Made by a program: the position numbers and the translations under genes | Assembly: GCA_016296675.1 (NCBI GenBank) | Contig: JAEDIV010000058.1 | Span: forward strand, 1-14,818 | Origin: Clostridia bacterium | GTDB taxonomy: Bacteria; Bacillota; Clostridia; Christensenellales; Aristaeellaceae | DNA length: 14,818 nt | Direction: 5' to 3' | Notes under the pieces: generated by a model | Database searches by the model: none | Seen by the model: the letters and a program-made list of their open reading frames with translations, nothing else | Told to the model about the DNA's origin: nothing | In this document: in pieces, positions 1 to 6,231 of the stretch | Numbering within the stretch: the stretch's first letter is position 1 | Layout of the letters: each line of letters opens with the position of its first letter

Positions 1-1
1 G

Positions 2-622
2 ACCGTTCACATAAACGGAGAGATGCAGTCAAGCTTCATTGACAGCGAGGCGGTTCTGGACATCATCAATATTGTTTCAAAGTATCCTTCTGTGCATTTG
101 TCCCTGCATTCGCCGGATGAAGGATATGCGTTCAATTTTCAAATTGACGAATCCATGAACAAAACCTGGGGGCTTGAAACAGCAAGAATAACGGAAATGG
201 ATGACCGGGCGATATCATCATGCCTGAAGATCCTCGTTTTCTATAATCACCTTACGGATTCGGCTGCGCTTTTGCCCAAAGCGCTTACGGATGAATTCAG
301 CGAAAAACTGTCCATGCGCACAAAGTTTTATATAAGCGACGGCGGAAAAACCGTTCAGTTCAGCGCGAAGGATGTAAGCAAATTATCAGCGATCAGGCGC
401 GTTGCAAACGAACTGAACATCAGGGACGATGAGATCTGCGTCTTTGGCGACGACACAAATGATCTTGAGATGATTTCCTGTTTTAAAAACAGCGTCGCCA
501 TGGGAAACGGTGCGCAAAGCGTGAAAGCGCATGCCGGATTTATTACAAAAACAAACGATGAAGACGGAATCGCGTATGCGATTTTTGAGTATATACTGAA
601 TTCGAAGGAGGATACGAAATGA
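2..622 (+). CDS. Cof-type HAD phosphatase, 5'-truncated by window edge
   Basis: C-terminal part of a haloacid dehalogenase superfamily hydrolase of the Cof/YidA type, which dephosphorylates sugar phosphates or similar small phosphate esters in the cytoplasm. The frame is open to the left edge, so the N-terminal nucleophile motif (DxDGT) must lie outside the window; the ATG at 23 is internal. Counting from that ATG, the conserved lysine of motif III is about K120 (DVSKLSAI), and motif IV is GDDTND at residues 142-147, followed by the family's typical 'VAMGNGAQSVKAHAGFIT' and 'DEDGIAYAI' tail. The stop overlaps the next start as ATGA (619-622), so translation of the GH43 gene is probably coupled to this one. 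The substrate cannot be read from the sequence; the neighbour suggests sugar metabolism, but that is inference. Confidence 0.9.
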   Translation, partial: TVHINGEMQSSFIDSEAVLDIINIVSKYPSVHLSLHSPDEGYAFNFQIDESMNKTWGLETARITEMDDRAISSCLKILVFYNHLTDSAALLPKALTDEFSEKLSMRTKFYISDGGKTVQFSAKDVSKLSAIRRVANELNIRDDEICVFGDDTNDLEMISCFKNSVAMGNGAQSVKAHAGFITKTNDEDGIAYAIFEYILNSKEDTK

Positions 623-2544
623 AACGCTTTTTTCTTTTGACAATTGCCCTGTTTCTTATGATGGGCGCGGCGGTTGCAGGCGTGTATGAGTCCGACTTTA
701 CGGAAGGTACGGACGGATGGTATGCGCGCGGCACGGGTGAATGCGCGATTGAGGTTACAGAAGTGGGCCTGTATACTTACGGAAGAACCGGCACATGGAA
801 TTCTCCGGGCAGACAGTTTCCTTTGATTCCCGGTGAGGAATATACGGTTTCTGTTCAGGTGCTTCAGGAAGAACTGGACACGGCGGAATTCATTTTGTCT
901 GTTGAAAGAAGCAAGCTCGGCCTTGCAAGCTATCAGAATCTTGTGTTTGCAGACGCGAAAAAGGGCGAATGGACGACTTTGTCCGCTACATATCTTGCAG
1001 GCAGCTATGACACATTTGTTCTCTATGTAGAAGGCGCAAAGAACGCTTCTTTTACCATCAAAAACTTCTTTATCGAAGGAAGAATGCAGGGCGAAGAAAT
1101 CGTGGAAGTGGATCAGGAGAATCTTGTACTTAAAAACGATCAGGAGAGAAAGCAGATGTTTGACAGAATGGATTTACAGAAAACCCTGAAACTGACCGGG
1201 CAGAACAATCCCTTGTTCACCCAGCGCTTCGGCGCGGATCCGGGCGTGCTCGTTTGGAACGACCGGCTTTATGTGTATACCACAAACGACGTGATTGAAT
1301 ATGACAAAGACGGGAATATCGCTGAAAACACGTATGCAAAGATCAACAAAATCAACGTGATTTCTTCTTCCGATCTTGTCAACTGGACAGATCACGGCGC
1401 GATCCTGGTTGCGGGTGCAAACGGCATTGCTTCCTGGGCAAATCATTCGTGGGCTCCGTGCGCGGCGCACAAAGTGATTGACGGAAAAGACAAATTTTTC
1501 CTTTATTTCTGCAACGGCGGAAACGGCGTATCCGTACTGGTTGCGGATGACCCCGCCGGCCCGTTTACGGATCCTCTTGGACAGGGACTGATTACGCGCG
1601 AAACACCCAACTGCGCCAATGTCCTCTGGCTTTTTGATCCCGCTGTATTTGTAGATGAAGACGGCACGGGCTATCTGTATTTCGGCGGCGGCGTACCTGA
1701 GGGAATGACCGCCAATCCCGGCACCATCCGCTGCGTGCAGCTGGGCGACGATATGATCTCAATCGTCGGCGAACCGCAGGTGATCGATGCGCCCTATGCT
1801 TTTGAAGACAGCGGCATGAACAGAATCGGGGACAAATATTACTATTCCTACTGCTCCAACTGGAATACGAACGGAAATGATCTTGGCATCACCAACGGCG
1901 CAATCGAATATATGGTTTCAGACAGCCCCATGGGCCCGTTTGAATATGCCGGCGAGCTTTTTGTAAACCAGGGCCGCTTCTTCGGCCTTTACGGAAACAA
2001 CCACCATTCCATCGTGGAATTCAAAGGTCAGCACTATCTTGTCTATCACAACCGTCCCGTTGAAAAGGCGATGGGGATTTCCGGAAACTACAGAAGTCCG
2101 CAGATTGACAAAATCACGGTCAATGAAGATGGCACGCTGGCGTCTGTACGCGGCACGATGACGGGCATCGGCCAGCTTGAAAGTGTAAATCCTTTTGAGA
2201 AGATTCCGGCTACGATGATGTACCGCGAAGCAGGCATCGAAGTTACGGGCTATGCCGATGAAGCGATTCTGAAAGCCGAAAGCGGCAGCTGGATTCAGGT
2301 AAAGGGCGTTGACTTTCATAAGAACGCAAAAACCTTTACACTGAAAGCGTCCTCCAAAACCGGCGGAGCTGTGCGCGTATGTCTTGACAGAACCTTCGGC
2401 GATGTGCTTTGCGAAATCACGGTTCCCGCGGGAAGCGAAGGTGTTGAGTTTACGGTGGAGGCAAAAAGCGCAAAAGACGTTCACGATCTTTTCGTTATCT
2501 TTGCCGGCAATGTGGAAGCCGAATGGTGGCAGATGAATCAGTGA
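619..2544 (+). CDS. Secreted GH43 glycosidase with N-terminal CBM and C-terminal CBM6
   Basis: Predicted secreted arabinoxylan-active enzyme (alpha-L-arabinofuranosidase or beta-xylosidase type). Residues 1-20 are a signal peptide (KR, hydrophobic core, cut after AVA). Residues about 22-155 form a beta-rich module resembling CBM4/9/22 ('DFTEGTDGWYARG'). The five-bladed GH43 domain runs from about 195 to 515. Likely catalytic residues are D207 (GADPGV, general base), D340 (FDPAVF, pKa modulator) and E396 (FEDSGMNR, general acid); H463 lies in NNHHSIV. Residues about 520-641 match CBM6 ('SGSWIQVKGVDF', 'VHDLFVIF' and the closing WWQM). AAGGAGG at 604-610 sits inside the end of the HAD gene. The order GH43-CBM6 is known from arabinoxylan arabinofuranohydrolases. 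There is no sortase or S-layer anchor, so the enzyme should be released. Exact substrate is uncertain. Confidence 0.93.
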   Translation: MKRFFLLTIALFLMMGAAVAGVYESDFTEGTDGWYARGTGECAIEVTEVGLYTYGRTGTWNSPGRQFPLIPGEEYTVSVQVLQEELDTAEFILSVERSKLGLASYQNLVFADAKKGEWTTLSATYLAGSYDTFVLYVEGAKNASFTIKNFFIEGRMQGEEIVEVDQENLVLKNDQERKQMFDRMDLQKTLKLTGQNNPLFTQRFGADPGVLVWNDRLYVYTTNDVIEYDKDGNIAENTYAKINKINVISSSDLVNWTDHGAILVAGANGIASWANHSWAPCAAHKVIDGKDKFFLYFCNGGNGVSVLVADDPAGPFTDPLGQGLITRETPNCANVLWLFDPAVFVDEDGTGYLYFGGGVPEGMTANPGTIRCVQLGDDMISIVGEPQVIDAPYAFEDSGMNRIGDKYYYSYCSNWNTNGNDLGITNGAIEYMVSDSPMGPFEYAGELFVNQGRFFGLYGNNHHSIVEFKGQHYLVYHNRPVEKAMGISGNYRSPQIDKITVNEDGTLASVRGTMTGIGQLESVNPFEKIPATMMYREAGIEVTGYADEAILKAESGSWIQVKGVDFHKNAKTFTLKASSKTGGAVRVCLDRTFGDVLCEITVPAGSEGVEFTVEAKSAKDVHDLFVIFAGNVEAEWWQMNQ

Positions 2545-2564
2545 TATATCGTTTATCAATATGA

Positions 2565-2606
2565 TATACATAAAGCCCGCATCTACGGATGCGGGCTTTA
2601 TGTATA
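2565..2606. terminator. Bidirectional terminator hairpin
   Basis: Perfect 18-bp inverted repeat (arms 2565-2582 and 2589-2606) with a 6-nt loop, placed between the convergent GH43 and TIM-barrel genes. The GC core (GCCCGCAT) is flanked by an A-rich left part and a matching T-rich right part (CTTTATGTATA), so it can act on both strands. Confidence 0.85.
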
Positions 2607-2616
2607 AGTGCGTGAA

Positions 2617-3459
2617 TCAATATTTGCTCTTTAAGAACGAGACGGCCTTCCTGATGTCCTCTTCGGGCTGCGCGCCGACTTCGCGCTCGATGGTGAGGAA
2701 GCCTTTATAGCCGATGTCTTCAAGGGCTTTGAGATAGGCATCATAAGGAACGCTGCCTTCGCCCAGGGGGACTTCGAGGAACGCGGGATCGGTAACCAGC
2801 GCATCGTCACGAACGAGGCCGTAAACCGCTTCGGGATTCGGGCGGCGGAGCATCTTGCCGTCCTTGGCATGGGTGTGAACGATGTAGTCCTTAAGGTTAT
2901 GAACCGCGCCCGCGGGATCATCGCCGGTTACCATGACGAGATTGGCAGGGTCGAGGTTGACGGCAACGCCTGTGGAGTGGAGGGTATCGAGGAAACCTTT
3001 AAGGGTGATGGAGGTTTCGGGGCCGGTCTCGATGGCAAAATGCGCATTCAGGCTGTCGGCATACTGAGCGAGCTCTCCGCATGCATCCTGCATGATCTTA
3101 AAGCGAGGATGATTATGATCTTCCGGAACGACACCGATGTGGGTGGTGACGATGTCGGTTTCAAGATCCTTGGCCAGATCCAGGATGCGCTTGCTCTTTT
3201 CAACGAGCATGGGATTCTTCTCCGCGTTTCCGAAACCATGTCCGAGATCGCCGCAGAGGGCGGAAATCACGAGGCCGCGCACCTTGACTTCTTTCAAGAA
3301 GTTCCTGCGCTTTTCGCCGACCAGATTTTCAGGGGACATTTCGCCGCGGGTGGCGTATACCTGAATGCCCTGTGCGCCGAGAGAGGCAACGATGTCCAGC
3401 GACTCAAGCGCCGGCTTTTTGAAGCAGTCGAGAATAATGCCAATGGGGAAGTTATACAT
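2617..3459 (-). CDS. Sugar phosphate isomerase/epimerase-like TIM-barrel protein
   Basis: Member of the xylose isomerase-like TIM-barrel family (AP endonuclease 2 fold), 280 residues, the usual length. Such proteins isomerise or epimerise sugars, inositols or keto-acids with a bound divalent metal in the cytoplasm. Probable metal ligands are E144 (AIETGPE), D170 (NLDPANL), H197 (HTHAKD) and E258 or E260 (TIERE); H107 (TTHIG) is also conserved in the family. The strand-end pattern 'GYKGFLTIERE' near the C terminus is typical. The ATG is preceded by AAGGGGTG, and a TTGCAT-17-TAAAAT promoter lies just upstream, so it is transcribed alone and ends at a shared hairpin. The substrate is not readable; an adjacent GH43 hints at pentose or uronic acid metabolism, which is only inference. 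Confidence 0.88.
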   Translation of the reverse strand: MYNFPIGIILDCFKKPALESLDIVASLGAQGIQVYATRGEMSPENLVGEKRRNFLKEVKVRGLVISALCGDLGHGFGNAEKNPMLVEKSKRILDLAKDLETDIVTTHIGVVPEDHNHPRFKIMQDACGELAQYADSLNAHFAIETGPETSITLKGFLDTLHSTGVAVNLDPANLVMVTGDDPAGAVHNLKDYIVHTHAKDGKMLRRPNPEAVYGLVRDDALVTDPAFLEVPLGEGSVPYDAYLKALEDIGYKGFLTIEREVGAQPEEDIRKAVSFLKSKY

Positions 3460-3500
3460 GGTAAAGCACCCCTTTTAAGTAAAGTTTCATTTGTACATCA

Positions 3501-3560
3501 CTATTTTACCCCATCTAAATATCAAATGCAAGATGAAAAAGTCAGTTTCGGGTAAAATAG
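3501..3560. repeat. 11-bp perfect inverted repeat in divergent intergenic region
   Basis: CTATTTTACCC (3501-3511) and GGGTAAAATAG (3550-3560) are perfect inverted copies 38 nt apart. The left copy contains the -10 box of the leftward promoter; the right copy ends one base before the -35 box of the rightward promoter. It could be a paired operator or a duplicated -10-like element; coincidence is not excluded. Confidence 0.5.
3503..3531 (-). promoter_or_regulatory. Sigma-A promoter of TIM-barrel gene
   Basis: On the minus strand: -35 TTGCAT (3526-3531), 17-nt spacer, -10 TAAAAT (3503-3508), about 43 nt before the start codon. Confidence 0.75.
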
Positions 3561-3561
3561 G

Positions 3562-3590
3562 TTGAAGGGAATTTGTTTCGGTGATATAAT
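3562..3590 (+). promoter_or_regulatory. Sigma-A promoter of GT-C-like membrane protein gene
   Basis: -35 TTGAAG (3562-3567), 17-nt spacer, -10 TATAAT (3585-3590), about 29 nt before the ATG. Confidence 0.8.
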
Positions 3591-3619
3591 TAATAGGATC
3601 AATCTCATTTGGAGGCAAT

Positions 3620-5587
3620 ATGCTTGGTATTATTGTAATGGCGCTGTTTATGGCACTTGGCGTTGTTAAGACCATGAGCCTGCTGCGTGAGCGCGCGACG
3701 TGTATAAAAGTATGGCTTGGCATGACGATGGGACTTATGGAAATGATGTGGTATCCGTCGGTTTTTGCCTATCTTTTTGATTTTACGCTTGCAGCGCAGA
3801 TTGCTGCCCTGGCGCTGTCCATAGGTATTTCTGCGGCCGTATATGTTTTAAAACGCGGAAAAAAGGAATTGATTGCCTGTGATGCACCAAAGGAAATCGA
3901 TTTTTCCTTCGTGCTTCTTGTCATTTTTCCTGCGGTACTGATTACGGCCTTTTTGCAGTATACCCATACGTTTGTAAATGTCGGCGGAGATCTTCACGTC
4001 GGGCAAAGCACCTACGGCGATCTTTGCATGCATGCGGGCTTTGCAACGGGCCTGATCGGGCAGAGCTACCCGCCGGAATACACGCTTCTTCCGGGTACGA
4101 AGCTGGGCTATCCCTTTCTGGCCGATGCTCTTTCTTCCACGATGCTGATCTTCAAAACGCCGCTTGCGGAGTCTTTGTATATCCCCGGCACCGTTATGTG
4201 CGCGCTCCTTTATATGGGTTTTGTGATTTTTGCCTATGAGCTTACCGGGAAAAAATCAGTTTCCGCGCTTGCGTTTTATCTCTTTTTCTTCTCGGGCGGC
4301 CTTGGCTTTACCCGCCTGTTTGACGGAAACGGCCTGGATGAGTGGAAGGTATCCGAGACGCTTTTCGGCTACTATCAAACGCCGACCAATCTGCCGGATG
4401 AAAACCTCAGATGGGTCAATGCGCTTTCGGATCTTCTGATTCCGCAAAGAACGCTGATGGCGGGCTGGATGTGCCTGATGCCGTGTCTGTATCTGCTTGT
4501 GACCGCCATGCGCGAAAGGAAATACGCAAATTTCATTACCCTTGGCATTTGGGCTGGCGCGCTGCCGATGATCCATACGCATTCTTTCCTGGCCCTTGGC
4601 GCAATCAGCTTGGGCGCACTTATCTATACGGTAGCCTTTCAGGCAGAGAGGAAAAAGTCGGTTCTTTTGTTCGGCGTATACGGCGTGCTTGCGTGCCTTT
4701 TGGCTGCCTATCAGCTTCTTGAATGGACGTTTCCGCAGACCATTGACGGCGGATCTTTGCGTATTCAGTTTAACTGGGTCAACAACAATGGCATCGGCGG
4801 CCTTCGGGACAATTATTTCTGGTTCTGGATCAGAAATGTCGGAATCATGTATGTTGTGTTCCCGATCGCTGCGGTCTTTATCAAAGACCGCGCTGTGAAG
4901 GCGCTTTCGCTGGGCGTACTGATCCTTTATGGCATTTCGGAATGCATCCTTTTTCAGCCCAATGAATACGACAACATCAAGCTTTTCTATGTCGCATATC
5001 TTGTGATGCTGCCCATCGGCGCAGACGCGCTCGTCCGCGTATTTGTCAGGCTTTTTCAGAAGGGGAAATATGCATGGCTTGACAGCGCGAAACGCATATT
5101 TGCCGTAATCTGTGCATGGCTGTTTTTGATGGTATCAGGGGTTTCCGGCATGGTGACGATTGCAAGGGAATGCATTTCGGATGAAGTGATTTTCTCCTCT
5201 GCGCACAGACAGGCCGGCGAGTATATCTATAACAATACCCCGAGAGACAGCGTGTTTCTGACCAAGGACAATCACAACAATGCAGCCAATGTCCTGGGCG
5301 GACGAAAGATTGTCTGCGGAGCAACATTGTATCTGTATTTCCACGGCGTGAATTTCGAAAACGCGCAAACGGATATGTACAGGATGCTCCAGAATCCTAT
5401 GGACAACCAGCATCTTTTTGAGAAATACGGCGTGGACTATGTCTATATCTCTTCCTATGAAAGAAGCGCCGGAGCCGATGTTGAGGCATTTGAACAGCTC
5501 TATCCGGTTGCTTATGAGAACACGGATTTGTACGAAAAAGTACAAATATTCGCCGTAAATGAAAAATATCGTCAGAATGTTAATTAG
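3620..5587 (+). CDS. GT-C-like polytopic membrane protein (putative glycosyltransferase)
   Basis: Integral membrane protein of 655 residues with about 12-13 hydrophobic segments. After four N-terminal segments (about 1-20, 31-55, 57-77, 96-115) comes an outside loop rich in Asp, His and Pro: D124 (GDLHVG), D134 and H138 (YGDLCMH), PP at 151-152, and GYPFLADAL. This arrangement, acidic residues in the first large outer loop followed by a PP and a Tyr/Phe-rich stretch, is typical of GT-C fold enzymes that move sugars from polyprenyl-phosphate donors. The last 130 or so residues form a soluble extracytoplasmic domain ('NTPRDSVFLT', 'GVDYVYISSYE'). A role in cell-surface polysaccharide or protein glycosylation is inference. 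GGAGG at 3611-3615 is only 4 nt from the ATG, slightly close. It has its own promoter and no obvious partner genes. Confidence 0.85.
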   Translation: MLGIIVMALFMALGVVKTMSLLRERATCIKVWLGMTMGLMEMMWYPSVFAYLFDFTLAAQIAALALSIGISAAVYVLKRGKKELIACDAPKEIDFSFVLLVIFPAVLITAFLQYTHTFVNVGGDLHVGQSTYGDLCMHAGFATGLIGQSYPPEYTLLPGTKLGYPFLADALSSTMLIFKTPLAESLYIPGTVMCALLYMGFVIFAYELTGKKSVSALAFYLFFFSGGLGFTRLFDGNGLDEWKVSETLFGYYQTPTNLPDENLRWVNALSDLLIPQRTLMAGWMCLMPCLYLLVTAMRERKYANFITLGIWAGALPMIHTHSFLALGAISLGALIYTVAFQAERKKSVLLFGVYGVLACLLAAYQLLEWTFPQTIDGGSLRIQFNWVNNNGIGGLRDNYFWFWIRNVGIMYVVFPIAAVFIKDRAVKALSLGVLILYGISECILFQPNEYDNIKLFYVAYLVMLPIGADALVRVFVRLFQKGKYAWLDSAKRIFAVICAWLFLMVSGVSGMVTIARECISDEVIFSSAHRQAGEYIYNNTPRDSVFLTKDNHNNAANVLGGRKIVCGATLYLYFHGVNFENAQTDMYRMLQNPMDNQHLFEKYGVDYVYISSYERSAGADVEAFEQLYPVAYENTDLYEKVQIFAVNEKYRQNVN

Positions 5588-5634
5588 AAAAACGCAAATA
5601 TAAACGAAGAATAACTTGCGTATGTGTCAGGAAT

Positions 5635-5643
5635 GTTATAATA
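5635..5643 (+). promoter_or_regulatory. Extended -10 promoter of marR gene
   Basis: TGTTATAAT is a perfect TGn extended -10 box (TATAAT 5638-5643). The -35 region is poor (TTGCGT at 5617-5622, spacer only 15 nt), as is common with extended -10 promoters. An ACAA-N5-TTGT dyad (5648-5660) covers the expected transcription start and might be an autoregulatory operator; this is weak. Confidence 0.65.
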
Positions 5644-5685
5644 TAGACAATATTCTTGTTATTTATGACATGGAGGCTGTACACT

Positions 5686-6126
5686 ATGCTTACGAACACT
5701 GAAAAACTTGCATGGCAGATTCTTACGGTTGCGCCAGTTTTGAAAAAGCGCCTGTTCCGTCCTGATTTTGACCAGGGCGCAAACCAGCTTCCTCTGTCCT
5801 ATGCACAGGTGCTGGCAACACTTGATATTGAAGAAAGTATGACCGTATCGGAGATTTCCGAGCGGTTCGACATCGCCAAACCCAACATCACCCCTCTGAT
5901 CGACCGTATGATCGAAGCGGGCTATGTAAAGAGAGTCCGCAATTCGACCGATCGCCGCGTGGTGCATGTGATTATCCTTGAAAAGGGCCGTGAAAAGGTT
6001 CGCGAAATGGTCGCTTCCCTTACAAACACGGTTCAGGGATGGTCCAAGACCATGACGGAAGAAGAGATTCATAAGGTGACGGACGCAATCGAAGAGATTC
6101 GTTCGATCCTTGCAAAAGGTGAATAA
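5686..6126 (+). CDS. MarR-family transcriptional regulator
   Basis: DNA-binding repressor or activator of the MarR family, 146 residues. The winged helix-turn-helix spans about residues 40-105: 'TVSEISERFDIAKPNITPLI' is the HTH, followed by DRMIEAGYVKRV and the wing with the family's NSTDRRVVHV (DRR) signature. The flanking helices supply the dimer interface. The start at 5686 is chosen because GGAGG (5673-5677) lies 8 nt upstream; a longer frame from 5656 lacks a ribosome binding site and begins inside the leader. It is the only regulator in the window, so possible targets are itself and the downstream wall-binding lipoprotein, separated by a hairpin; that is inference. Ligand unknown. Confidence 0.93.
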   Translation: MLTNTEKLAWQILTVAPVLKKRLFRPDFDQGANQLPLSYAQVLATLDIEESMTVSEISERFDIAKPNITPLIDRMIEAGYVKRVRNSTDRRVVHVIILEKGREKVREMVASLTNTVQGWSKTMTEEEIHKVTDAIEEIRSILAKGE

Positions 6127-6140
6127 AGTTGGGATATATT

Positions 6141-6173
6141 GGCGGGATGAAGCAACTTTCATCCTGCCTTTTG
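6141..6173 (+). terminator. Terminator or attenuator after marR
   Basis: 10-bp stem GGCGGGATGA (6141-6150) with TCATCCTGCC (6159-6168), one G-U pair, loop of 8, then TTTT. It sits 15 nt after the marR stop and 60 nt before the next gene. I find no convincing promoter after it, so some read-through into the lipoprotein gene is likely. Confidence 0.7.
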
Positions 6174-6231
6174 CGTCTCATGATTATGTGAAAGAAAAAA
6201 TTGCCTATGTGAATTGGAGGGCCGGAAAATT

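Noticed and set aside
1918..2571. Long antisense frame (217 codons) over the GH43 gene
   Set aside because: Lies opposite a convincing GH43/CBM6 reading frame; its product resembles no family I know and it has no ribosome binding site.
2869..3555. Long + strand frame (228 codons) over the TIM-barrel gene
   Set aside because: Shadow of a well-supported gene on the other strand; it also runs across that gene's promoter.
5593..5622. ACGCAA/TTGCGT inverted repeat as terminator of the GT-C-like gene
   Set aside because: Only 6 bp with an 18-nt loop and no T tract; it may at most be part of the marR control region.
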